A stretch of DNA of 64,000 nt, from positions 2,356,001 through 2,420,000 of the forward strand of contig NZ_BNEB01000005.1 in NCBI RefSeq assembly GCF_016860545.1, in the 5' to 3' direction. The translations under genes were made by a program, and so were the position numbers. Source of the stretch: Streptomyces asoensis (GTDB taxonomy: Bacteria; Actinomycetota; Actinomycetes; Streptomycetales; Streptomycetaceae). Positions within the stretch are counted from its first letter, which is position 1; each line of letters opens with the position of its first letter. This document shows positions 26,427-36,150 of the stretch, piece by piece. The notes under the pieces were generated by a model. That model had not been told where the DNA came from. It made no database searches and saw only the letters and a list, made by a program, of their open reading frames with translations.

Positions 26427-26682
26427 CGGGCCGGCAGACCGCGGCACGCCTCTGACCGGCGGGCGGCACCGGCACATCCGGCCGACCGGCCGCGCACCCG
26501 TAAGGGGCGACCCGGACAACTTCCGCCGCCCGTAAGGAAGTTGCTCAGGGTCGCACCAGGGTCGGGCACCCTCCTCGGTGACGATCCGCAACCGCCGCGC
26601 CCCGTCGGAAGATCATGGCGACAGCCCGGCGAGCCTGCTGCCCCGCCGCTCTCCCCGCCCGCCCTCACTTCCCGGAGTCCGT
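26427..26682. other. Intergenic region with a small hairpin
   Basis: 256 bp between co-oriented genes. Contains an 8-bp stem CAACTTCC/GGAAGTTG (26517-26524 with 26536-26543, 11-nt loop), which may end the deaminase-GDPD transcript. The serine hydrolase start has GGAGTCC before it. Confidence 0.4.
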
Positions 26683-27834
26683 ATGCCCACGCGCCGCCGT
26701 ACCGTCCTGCTCGCCGCCTCCCTGGTGACCGTCCTCGCCGCCGGCCCGCTGGCCGCGCCCGCCTTCGCGGCGCCCGACCGGAGTGCGGCCCGGCAGGTGG
26801 ACGCGCTCGACACCGAGGCGCTGAGCGCAGCGCTCGGCGGGCTCCCGGACGCCGACGCGACCGCCGCCCTCGTCCGGGTCGGCGGCGCCGACGGCACCTG
26901 GCGCGGCAGCGCGGGCGTGCACGACCTGCCGAGCGGCACCGCGGCCGATCCCCGGGCCCGGTTCAGGGCGGGTTCGACGACGAAGGTGGTGACGGCCGCG
27001 GCCGTCCTGCGGCTGGCGGCCGAGCACCGGATCGACCTGGACACCCCGGTCCAGCACTATCTTCCCGGCGTGTTCGGCAGGCAGTACCGGCCGATCGCCG
27101 TACGGCAGTTGCTGAACCACACGAGCGGGATCCCGGCGGGCGACGGCCTCGGCGACTCCTTCGAGGAGGTGTACGCGCACCGGTTCGACACGCTGACCCC
27201 GCAGCGGGTGGTGGCCTCGGCGGCGGCGAAGGAGCCCGAGTTCCGCCCGGGCGAGCGACAGCACTACCTGAACATCAACTACACGGTTCTGGGGCTGCTG
27301 ATCGAGAAGGTGACCGGCCGGCCGTACGCGTCCGAGGCCGGCCGTCTGGTCCTCGCACCCGCCGGGATGCGCGACACCTCCTTCCCCGGTACCGACCCGC
27401 GCATCCTCGGCCCGCACAACCGCGGCTACCAGGCGGTGAAGGAGGCCGACGGGACGACCCGGTTCGTCGACGTCACCGAATGGAACCAGGCGGACCGGTT
27501 CGCGGCCGGCGACATGATCTCCACGACCGCCGACCTGGAGCGTCTGCTCACCTCCCTGTTCAGGGGCCGGATCGTGCCGGAGCCGCAGCTGCGGGAGATG
27601 TTCACGCTCCCGGCCGGCATCGAGGGCGCCACCTACAGCGCGGGACTTCAGCGCTTCGCGTACGCGGGCGAGGTCTACTGGCTCAAGTCCGGCGGCCGGT
27701 ACGGCTACAACGCGCTGATCGCCGGCACCCGGGACCTCGGCCGCACCCTGGTGTACTCGGTCAACTCTACGGACGCGAAGGGCGAGGGCATGAACCCGGT
27801 GGCACAGCGCATCGCCATGGCCGCGCTCGGCTAG
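26683..27834 (+). CDS. Secreted serine hydrolase (beta-lactamase / D-Ala-D-Ala carboxypeptidase fold)
   Basis: Exported penicillin-binding-protein-like hydrolase of 383 aa. A Sec signal peptide (RRR, hydrophobic core, cleavage after AFA near residue 27) starts at ATG 26683. The active-site SxxK is STTK near residue 107. The YxN-type motif lies in YLNINYT, and the third-box equivalent is KSGG near 340 in place of the usual KTG/HTG. It belongs to the class C beta-lactamase/esterase EstB group (DUF/PF00144). This could be a D-alanyl-D-alanine carboxypeptidase, an esterase or a peptidase, and the sequence alone does not decide. Converges with the sigma-factor operon. Confidence 0.85.
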   Translation: MPTRRRTVLLAASLVTVLAAGPLAAPAFAAPDRSAARQVDALDTEALSAALGGLPDADATAALVRVGGADGTWRGSAGVHDLPSGTAADPRARFRAGSTTKVVTAAAVLRLAAEHRIDLDTPVQHYLPGVFGRQYRPIAVRQLLNHTSGIPAGDGLGDSFEEVYAHRFDTLTPQRVVASAAAKEPEFRPGERQHYLNINYTVLGLLIEKVTGRPYASEAGRLVLAPAGMRDTSFPGTDPRILGPHNRGYQAVKEADGTTRFVDVTEWNQADRFAAGDMISTTADLERLLTSLFRGRIVPEPQLREMFTLPAGIEGATYSAGLQRFAYAGEVYWLKSGGRYGYNALIAGTRDLGRTLVYSVNSTDAKGEGMNPVAQRIAMAALG

Positions 27835-27858
27835 CCGGCGGCCCCCAGCCGCCCGGCC

Positions 27859-27895
27859 CCCGGGGAGCGTCCGGCGCCCGGGGAGCATCCGGCGC
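27859..27895. repeat. Short tandem repeat after the serine hydrolase gene
   Basis: Two adjacent copies of an 18-bp unit (CCGGGGAGC-G/A-TCCGGCGC) differing at one base. They lie between the convergent serine hydrolase and membrane-protein genes. Probably slippage-derived, with no assigned role. Confidence 0.6.
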
Positions 27896-27900
27896 CCGCC

Positions 27901-27917
27901 CCGGCTCTTGGAGCCGG
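27901..27917. terminator. Hairpin between convergent genes
   Basis: 7-bp stem CCGGCTC/GAGCCGG with a 3-nt loop, lying just before the leftward gene's stop codon at 27920. Short, but placed where a bidirectional terminator is expected. Confidence 0.4.
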
Positions 27918-27919
27918 CC

Positions 27920-28462
27920 TCACCGGCGGGCGGTCGACGCGGACGGCACGTCCGAGGGTGCGGCGGACGGCGTGGGCGGCGCGGTCGCGGTCGTGCTCCG
28001 TTCCCCTCCCGAGGAGGGCTCGGACCGAGGCGAGCGTCCGCGGCCGGTGTCGGGGGCGGTGCTGTCCCCGGCGGCGGCCGAGGCCCGCTGGTCCGCGGCC
28101 GGGGACCGGGATCCCTCCACGGGATCCCCGGTGGCGGGCACGGGCGAGGGCGACGAGGACGGGGGCAGGGTGGACGGGGTGCCGGTCGCCGGCGGCGGCG
28201 CGAGCGGCACCGTCGGGCGGGCGGGTCCGTCCGCCGCGGTCAGGTGCAGCGGCAGCAGGACGGCGAGCGCGGCGACCGCGCAGGCCGCGCCGGCCCCGGC
28301 CGCGGTGCGCACCAGACGGCGGCGGGCGGCGCCGCGGCGGATCTCCTCGTAGCGGCCGGGCGGCGGTCCGAGGTGACCGGGGGCGGGCCGCAGGATCACG
28401 GTGAGGGGGTCGTCGGGGTCGGACGCCGGACCGTCGTCGAAGTCGTCAGCGGGTGTGATCAA
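27920..28462 (-). CDS. Single-span membrane protein downstream of ECF sigma factor
   Basis: Protein of 180 aa starting at a TTG (28462) directly after a strong AGGAGG ribosome site. A 50-residue acidic/basic cytoplasmic N-terminus (DDPLTVIL, then RRGAARRRL) is followed by one membrane span (about 51-75). An extracytoplasmic Pro/Ser/Thr-rich tail of about 100 residues completes it. Its start overlaps the sigma-factor gene by 17 bp. Position and topology suggest an anti-sigma-like or signal-relay partner of that sigma factor, but the zinc anti-sigma motif (HxxxCxxC) is absent, so the role is inferred from context only. Confidence 0.75.
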   Translation of the reverse strand: MITPADDFDDGPASDPDDPLTVILRPAPGHLGPPPGRYEEIRRGAARRRLVRTAAGAGAACAVAALAVLLPLHLTAADGPARPTVPLAPPPATGTPSTLPPSSSPSPVPATGDPVEGSRSPAADQRASAAAGDSTAPDTGRGRSPRSEPSSGGERSTTATAPPTPSAAPSDVPSASTARR

Positions 28463-28946
28463 GGCTCCTCCTCAGGTGGGCGCGGAGCAGTTCGCGGGCC
28501 GCGTGCAGGTCGGCCTTGACGGTTCCTTCCTTGCGCCCGGTCAGTACGGCCACCTCCCGGATCGGCATGTCAGCGTAGTAGTGCAGCAGGATCGGCACGC
28601 GCAGCCGGTCGGGCAGGGACTGCACCAGCAGCCGCACCGAGGGGTCGGCGGGCTCGGCGGACGGGGCGACCGCGGCCTCGGCGGTGACCCGGCGCAGGGC
28701 GCGGCGCTCGCGTTCGAGTCTGCGCCAGTGGTCGCGGACCAGGTTGGCGGCGGTGACGTAGAGGAACCCCTGCGGTTCCGCGACGGCGGTCCAGCGGGCC
28801 CAGAGCCGGGTGAACGCCTCCGAGGCGATCTCGTGCGCCGTCCCGTCGTCGTCCACGAGACGCCGGCACCAGCCGGCGAGGCGCGGGTAGAGGGCGGCGA
28901 ACAGTTCGGACGCCGCCCTCTCACGGGACCGACCGGGCCGTTTCAA
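28446..28946 (-). CDS. ECF-type RNA polymerase sigma factor (SigE/Sig70-like)
   Basis: Sigma factor of about 166 aa with region 2 (ELFAALYPRLAGWCRRLV, then AFTRLWARW) and region 4 (LPDRLRVPILLHYYADMPIREVAVLTGRKEGTVKADLHAAR, a clear helix-turn-helix). The proposed start is TTG 28946, preceded by GGGAG. It overlaps the sortase stop in a TTGA junction, so translation should be coupled. No ATG or GTG in frame lies upstream before the sortase reading frame dominates. It would direct polymerase to an extracytoplasmic-stress or developmental regulon. The downstream membrane protein may control it. Confidence 0.85.
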   Translation of the reverse strand: MKRPGRSRERAASELFAALYPRLAGWCRRLVDDDGTAHEIASEAFTRLWARWTAVAEPQGFLYVTAANLVRDHWRRLERERRALRRVTAEAAVAPSAEPADPSVRLLVQSLPDRLRVPILLHYYADMPIREVAVLTGRKEGTVKADLHAARELLRAHLRRSLDHTR

Positions 28947-29578
28947 CGTTCTCCCGCGGAGGTCAGAGCGGCGAAGACGATCACGTTGTCGCGGTATCCG
29001 TCGCCGGTGCGGGGGCCGCCGCACGTGATGAGACGCAGTTCGGGCCGGTCCACGTTCCCGTAGACCCGTTCCGTCGGGAACTGCGCCTTGCGGACGGCCG
29101 TCACCTCGGTGACGGTGAAGTCGGCCGTGGTGCCGTTCTCCAGACGCGCCCCGACCCGGTCGCCCCGGCGCAGCCGGTCGAGGTGCCGGAAGACGCCGTC
29201 CCCGTACGCGCCGACCGTGACGTGGCCGAGGATCACCGACGGCCCGGTCCGGCCCGGCGTCGGGGAGTTCACGTACCACCCGGCCCGGTCGTGCCGCTCG
29301 ATCGGAGGCACCTGCACGCTCCCGTCGGCGGCCAGACCCAGCCGCATGACGGAGGCGTCGACCCCGATGGCCGGGATCAGCAGCCGGACCGGCACCGAGC
29401 GGGCGAGGGGACGCGCGGCCCCGGCCGAGGGGGCGGAGGCCCCCGGGGAACCCCCCGCCGGGCGCGCGCCGGCCCCGGTACCGGTGGCCTCGGGGCCGGC
29501 CGGGTCGGCGGCGCAGCCGGCGAGCAGCGGCGCCGCGAGGGCCGAGAGGATCAGGGCGCGTCTGGAGAGCGGGCTCAT
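28943..29578 (-). CDS. Class F sortase
   Basis: Cysteine transpeptidase of 211 aa that would attach proteins to the cell wall or process them outside the membrane. The N-terminus has RRALILSALAAPLLAGC, a signal/lipobox-like anchor, followed by an Ala/Gly/Pro linker to about residue 65. Catalytic residues are visible: His119 (ILGHV), Cys186 (LITCGG) and a C-terminal Arg in GYRDNVIVF. ATG 29578 overlaps the stop of the upstream gene (ATGA), and its own stop overlaps the sigma-factor start. Class F sortases are typical of Actinobacteria and their substrates are mostly unknown. The upstream gene encodes the likely substrate or partner. Confidence 0.88.
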   Translation of the reverse strand: MSPLSRRALILSALAAPLLAGCAADPAGPEATGTGAGARPAGGSPGASAPSAGAARPLARSVPVRLLIPAIGVDASVMRLGLAADGSVQVPPIERHDRAGWYVNSPTPGRTGPSVILGHVTVGAYGDGVFRHLDRLRRGDRVGARLENGTTADFTVTEVTAVRKAQFPTERVYGNVDRPELRLITCGGPRTGDGYRDNVIVFAALTSAGER

Positions 29579-29952
29579 GCGCCGGTCGCCCTCCGGCGCC
29601 GTACGACGCAGAAGCCCGTGCCGGCCGCCGCGACCATCGCGGCCGCGCCGCCCCCGATCAGACCGCCGTGGCTGTCGGAGGGCTCCGCCACCCCGGTGTC
29701 GGCGGCGCCTCGCGGGACGACGCCGACCTGGCTCGGCGCGGTGGCCGGTTCGGCGGCGTCCCGGGGAGGGGCGGGAGCCGGGGTCGCGTCGCTGCCCGCC
29801 TCGGCCGGGGCCGGGGTCGTGCTCCGCTGCCCGCCGGTGCTGGGGACGGGGGTGGGCGTCCGGTCGTCGGCCGACGCGGGCGCCGTACCGATCAGCAGGG
29901 CGGTGCCCGCAACCATGAGGGCGGCAAGGCCCGTTCGCGTCTTGACTCGCAT
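29575..29952 (-). CDS. Secreted wall-protein-like sortase partner
   Basis: Protein of 125 aa: signal peptide (LAALMVAGTALLIGTAPASA, cleavage near 28), a Pro/Ala/Thr-rich middle, then a C-terminal hydrophobic span (GGGAAAMVAAAGTGF) and a basic tail CVVRRRRATGA. That is the layout of a cell-wall sorting signal, but the expected LPxTG-type pentapeptide is not obvious before the span (EPSDSHGG is there instead). It is the first gene of the overlapping operon with the class F sortase, so it may carry a non-canonical sorting motif or be membrane-anchored. ATG 29952 with AGAGAG upstream. Confidence 0.8.
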   Translation of the reverse strand: MRVKTRTGLAALMVAGTALLIGTAPASADDRTPTPVPSTGGQRSTTPAPAEAGSDATPAPAPPRDAAEPATAPSQVGVVPRGAADTGVAEPSDSHGGLIGGGAAAMVAAAGTGFCVVRRRRATGA

Positions 29953-30056
29953 GAATCGCTCTCTTTCGTCGGTCCGTTGACGGGATCGGGCGAAGAGACG
30001 AGACAGCCGGGGCACAGGTTGCAAAGAGATGGCAAAGTAAGTGTGACCAGGATCGG

Positions 30057-30066
30057 TAGTTGACAC
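30057..30066 (+). repeat. TAGTTGNCAC motif, left copy 1
   Basis: TAGTTGACAC. Same orientation as left copy 2 and opposite to the two copies at the right end of the proposed island. Confidence 0.4.
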
Positions 30067-30134
30067 TAGGCCACGTTCGCAACCTGTGCTGATGCCAACT
30101 GGCTTCAGCAACCGGAGGCCCGGAATCAGAGAGA

Positions 30135-30144
30135 TAGTTGGCAC
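30135..30144 (+). repeat. TAGTTGNCAC motif, left copy 2
   Basis: TAGTTGGCAC, preceded by GA as in one of the right-end copies. Points toward the island interior. Confidence 0.4.
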
Positions 30145-30224
30145 TTTGGTACAGCGCAGGTCACAAGGGGTGCCGCCGCACTTGGGCATCCAATCCAACT
30201 AGGGCCCTCCGCTGTGACGAGGGC

Positions 30225-30375
30225 GGCACGCTCCGACTCCTGGCCCATGCCGCACCTTGATCATCATCTCGCGGATGAGGTCGAGGACGTCCTGATCGGC
30301 TTCCCGGTGGAGCTTGATGCGGGTGATGTCATCGATCACACGCGCCTTCGTGGCGTGCTCGACGATCACGGTCTT
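30225..30375 (-). pseudogene. Possible remnant of a lost gene
   Basis: About 50 codons on the minus strand read as an amphipathic, protein-like sequence (VIVEHATKARVIDDITR, IKLHREADQDVLDLIREMM). Just upstream lies an in-frame TAA and just downstream a TAG, with no ribosome site. Composition is more natural than the alternative frames. I do not recognise the family. Confidence 0.3.
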
Positions 30376-30583
30376 GACAGTGCGAACCAGGGGTTACGGA
30401 AGGACACGCGATTGCAGGCCGGCCAGAGAGCATCGCCGACGCGTGAGCCCCGAACGCAGCCTGCCGTCTCGGCCCCGGGCATGTAGCGTCCCAGCCTCCC
30501 GTGGGGTCTCCGGCGGCCTCTCGCGCCCGCATGGAGTAGTCCAGCAGGCCGCCACCGCGGTGACGCCGGACAGGCGCCATTCG

Positions 30584-32398
30584 TCATGCGAGCCATGCGG
30601 ACTCCTTGTGACGTACGCGTGGGGAGACGTCCGAGTGGCCCGCGACAGCTGACGTGCCCGTGGTGCCGGGTGCGGCCGAGTGCCCCAGGTGCCGGTGCAC
30701 GAAGTGGATGGCCATCGCGCCCTCGCCGGCCGCCGAGGCCACCCGCTTCACCGAGCCGCTGCGGACGTCCCCCACCGCGAAGACCCCGGGCAGGCTGGTC
30801 TCCAGGGTCATGCACGGGCGCCCGCGGCCGTGCCACACCTCGGGGTGGGCGCAGGCTTCCTGGGCCTCCGGGCCGGTGAGGACGAAGCCGCGGGAGTCGA
30901 GGGCGATGATGCCGGCGAGCCACTCGGTGTGGGGGTCGGCGCCGGTGAAGACGAACAGGCCCCCTACCGCGAGTCGGCGGTGCCCGCCCGTGCGGTTGTC
31001 GACCACGTCGAGCTCCTCCAGCACCTCCTGGCCGATGACCTCGGTGACCTCGGTGTGCAGCATGACCTCCACCCGCGGATGGCGTTCGACCTGGTCGACC
31101 AGGTAGCGGGACATGTTGGCCTCAAGGCTGGGTCCTCGGACCAGCAGGCACACCTTCGGCGCGTACCCGGCGAGGAACAGCACCGCCTGGCCCGCCGAGT
31201 TGCCTCCGCCGACGACGGCCACCGGGTCGGTGCGGCACTGCTGGGCCTCGTAGACGGTCGCCGAGTAATGGACGCTCGTTCCCTCAAGGCGTTCGATGCC
31301 GGGCACCTGGAGCCGGCGATAGCGGGCGCCCGTGGCCAGGACGACGGCGCGGGCGGCGATCTCGCTGCCGTCGGCGAACGCCACCACGTAGTGGTCCTCG
31401 TCCTTGGGATGGAGACCGGTCGCCTCCACCGGAATGCTGATCCTGGCGCCGAACTTGCCGGCCTGGAGCACGGCGCGTTCGGTGAGTTCGGCGCCGGAGA
31501 TGCCGGCGGGGAAGCCGAGCAGGTTCTCGATGCGGGACGACGTGCCGGCCTGGCCACCGGCGGCCATCGCCTCCACCACGGTGGTGCTCAGGCCCTCGGA
31601 GGCGGCGTACACCGCGGCAGCGAGGCCGGCGGGTCCGGAGCCGACGATGAGGACGTCGCCGTGTCGGTTTCCGGCGGGCAGTGAGGGCAGGCCGATGAGC
31701 CGGGCCAGGTCCGCGTTGCTGGGGTTGCGCAACAGGGTGGTGTCCCGCCAGATGACGAGCGGTGTCTCCTCCGGGCCGACGCCGAAGCGGCGCAGCAGGT
31801 CCTCGGCCTCCTCGTCGGTCTCCAGGTCGATCCAGCGGTGCGGCAGCCGGTTGCGGATGGCGAACTCGCGCAGCCGCCTGGTGTCGGGCGAGTAGCGCGA
31901 GCCGATGATGCGGAAGCCAGCGCCCTGTCCGACGAGCAGCGCGCGACGGCCCAGACAGGCGCGCAGCACGACGTCCCCGATGGTGGGGTCCTGGGACACC
32001 AGGTGGCGCAACTGGTCCAGGGAGACGACGAGGACCTCGCCCGGCTCCCTGGCGACAGCGGTGTAGAAGGCCACCTGCCCGTGCAGCAGCCCGAGTTCGC
32101 CGATGAAGCGGCCGGGGCCGTGCACGCGCAGCACGTGCTCCTCGGGAGTGCCGTAGTCCTCGACGACGGCGACGGTACCGCTGAGGACGACGAAGAACGT
32201 CTCGCAGCGCTCCCCCTCCTGGATCAGCACGTCGTTGGGAGCCATGCTCCGGCGTTGCCCGTGCTCCGCCAGACGTGCTGTCTGGTCCTCCGTAAGGCGC
32301 GGATACGCGCCGCAGGTGTCCGGGGTCTCCTGGAAGCCGGTCTCGTCCGCTTCCTCCGGCACCGGTTCTCCGCCCGGCAGCGGCTGGTCGCCGGACAT
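30584..32398 (-). CDS. Cyclic-nucleotide-binding domain fused to thioredoxin-reductase-like flavoprotein
   Basis: Fusion of 604 aa. Residues about 30-150 form a CRP-type cNMP-binding domain (VLIQEGERCETFFVVLSG, GRFIGELGLLHG). Residues 165-245 form a thioredoxin-like or linker region. From about 255 to 575 it is an FAD/NAD(P)H pyridine-nucleotide oxidoreductase of thioredoxin-reductase type (GSGPAGLAAAVYAASEG, VVGGGNSAGQA, VFAVGDVR). The redox-active CxxC that true thioredoxin reductases carry (CATCDG) is replaced by YSATVYEAQQC, so it cannot reduce thioredoxin in the standard way. It is the last gene of the chaperone operon, and ATG 32398 overlaps the previous stop (TGATG). The cNMP domain lacks a helix-turn-helix, so it would act as an allosteric sensor. 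Confidence 0.85.
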   Translation of the reverse strand: MSGDQPLPGGEPVPEEADETGFQETPDTCGAYPRLTEDQTARLAEHGQRRSMAPNDVLIQEGERCETFFVVLSGTVAVVEDYGTPEEHVLRVHGPGRFIGELGLLHGQVAFYTAVAREPGEVLVVSLDQLRHLVSQDPTIGDVVLRACLGRRALLVGQGAGFRIIGSRYSPDTRRLREFAIRNRLPHRWIDLETDEEAEDLLRRFGVGPEETPLVIWRDTTLLRNPSNADLARLIGLPSLPAGNRHGDVLIVGSGPAGLAAAVYAASEGLSTTVVEAMAAGGQAGTSSRIENLLGFPAGISGAELTERAVLQAGKFGARISIPVEATGLHPKDEDHYVVAFADGSEIAARAVVLATGARYRRLQVPGIERLEGTSVHYSATVYEAQQCRTDPVAVVGGGNSAGQAVLFLAGYAPKVCLLVRGPSLEANMSRYLVDQVERHPRVEVMLHTEVTEVIGQEVLEELDVVDNRTGGHRRLAVGGLFVFTGADPHTEWLAGIIALDSRGFVLTGPEAQEACAHPEVWHGRGRPCMTLETSLPGVFAVGDVRSGSVKRVASAAGEGAMAIHFVHRHLGHSAAPGTTGTSAVAGHSDVSPRVRHKESAWLA

Positions 32399-32661
32399 CA
32401 GACGAACGCCTCGTGGACGTAGCACCAGCGCCATTCCTCGCCGGGCTGGAACGACTGCACGATCGGATGTGCGTCCGCAGCTGCGTGCCTACGCGCGTGC
32501 TTGTTCGGCGAGGAGTCGCAGCAGCCGACGTGCCCGCAGGTCAGGCAGAGCCTCAGGTGGACCCACGGGGAGCCGAGCAGCAGACACTCCTGACAGCCCT
32601 CTGGGGTCAGCGGCTGGACCGGCCGAACGAGCGCGAGGTGGGGGTCTGCGTGCAGGGTCAT
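32398..32661 (-). CDS. UBP-type zinc-finger protein
   Basis: 87-residue protein consisting almost entirely of a ZnF-UBP domain. Likely zinc ligands are C23, C26, C39, C42, C47, H55, H59 and H65, in the order CQEC, CLTCGHVGCC, H-x3-H and H. In eukaryotes this fold grips the free C-terminal Gly-Gly of ubiquitin. In bacteria it is found fused or adjacent to oxidoreductases, and the ligand is unknown. It lies 5 bp after the thioredoxin stop and overlaps the start of the cNMP/reductase fusion, so the three probably act together. ATG 32661 is the only sensible start. Confidence 0.85.
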   Translation of the reverse strand: MTLHADPHLALVRPVQPLTPEGCQECLLLGSPWVHLRLCLTCGHVGCCDSSPNKHARRHAAADAHPIVQSFQPGEEWRWCYVHEAFV

Positions 32662-32666
32662 CCGGA

Positions 32667-33109
32667 TCACCCTTCCCGGGTCGTGATCGACTGTTCCACC
32701 CACTGGCGCAGAGCGGGGGCGGGCGCCGCCCCCGCCTGCCTGGCGACCGTCTCGCCCCGGTCGAGCACGAGCAGTGTCGGTACCGCCTGGACGTCGAAAC
32801 GCCGCGACAGCCGCGGGTTCTTGTCGACGTCGACTTTGACGAGTTTGATGCGGCCGGCGAGATCGGTGGCGACCTTCTCCAGCGCGGGGCTCACCATGCG
32901 GCAGGGGCCGCACCATGTGGCCCACAGGTCGACCACGACGGGGACGTCGGCCCTCTCGGCGACCTCGGTGAAGTCGTCGTCGCCCGCGTCCACCATCCAC
33001 GGCAGGGGCTGCTTGCAGTGGCCGCACCTGGGGCGGCCCTCCGCGGCCACGGGCACCCGGTTGGTGCGCCCGCAGTTCGGACAACTGACGGTCGTCGCCT
33101 GCATCGTGC

Positions 33110-33113
<4 letters not shown>
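32667..33113 (-). CDS. Thioredoxin with N-terminal zinc ribbon (Trx2/TrxC type)
   Basis: Disulfide reductase of 148 aa. An N-terminal zinc ribbon (C11-x2-C14 … C30-x2-C33) precedes a standard thioredoxin fold with active site WCGPC (C68, C71) and the cis-Pro in AVPTLLV. Trx2-type proteins are linked to oxidative stress and resist over-oxidation through the zinc site. ATG 33113 overlaps the clpB stop (ATGA), so it is translated from the chaperone mRNA. Its usual electron donor would be thioredoxin reductase, but the neighbouring reductase-like protein lacks the CxxC, so another donor must be used. Confidence 0.92.
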
Positions 33114-35739
<2,626 letters not shown>

Positions 35740-35749
<10 letters not shown>

Positions 35750-36150
35750 GGGGGTGTGTCACTCCTCGTGCCGCGGCCGCGCAGGGCGGCTTCGAGCAGG
35801 CTGATGCGGTCGAGCAGGTCGAGCACCAGGCCGATGGATGCGTAGTTGAGGCAGAGTCCGGTGCGCAGCCGCTGGATGCGGGCGAGGACCGCAGGGGCCG
35901 TGGGGTCGAACACCAGGCGCCCCGCGGCGTCGCGTTCGGCGTCGACCAGGCCGAGGGCGACGAACCTGCGGATCAGATCGGGGTGGAGGCCCGAGCGAAG
36001 GGCCACGGCGGCCAGGGAGAGCCTGGGGACGGGCACGAGCGCGTACCGGACAGCCGTCGAGGCGGTGAGGTCCGCGCCCGTCCGCACCGGACGGGCGCCC
36101 ACGCCGGCCCGGCCGATGCCTGCCGCTCCCGCGGGTCGGTCGTTCATCAC
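35740..36150 (-). CDS. MerR/CbpM-like chaperone modulator
   Basis: 136-residue protein. After a 40-residue tail it carries a degenerate MerR-type winged-helix (LSLAAVALRSGLHPDLIRRFVALGLVDAERD, with RLVFDPTAPAVLARIQRLRTGLCLNYASIGLVLDLLDR). This matches CbpM/HspR-like proteins that bind and restrain CbpA-type DnaJ. It is encoded directly after the DnaJ gene, overlapping its stop (GTGA with GTG 36150, or TGATG with ATG 36147), and before clpB. It lacks the clear HspR C-terminus and no HAIR palindrome is seen upstream of dnaK. A role as a J-protein modulator is therefore at least as likely as DNA binding. Confidence 0.8.

Larger units (their letters stand above)
29953..30583. other. Left boundary region of the stress island, no intact gene
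   Basis: 631 bp without a convincing gene and visibly less GC-rich than its surroundings at 30000-30200. It contains an 11-bp inverted repeat (GCACAGGTTGC 30012-30022, GCAACCTGTGC 30079-30089) and two copies of TAGTTGNCAC (30057-30066, 30135-30144). On the minus strand between about 30370 and 30220 it holds a short coding-like stretch (…ATKARVIDDITRIKLHRE…) that ends in a stop and has no good start. The last looks like the remnant of a lost gene. Confidence 0.5.

Noticed and set aside
30214..30486. A 90-codon plus-strand open frame in the island boundary
   Set aside because: No ribosome site and unnatural composition; the opposite strand of the same segment reads more like protein.
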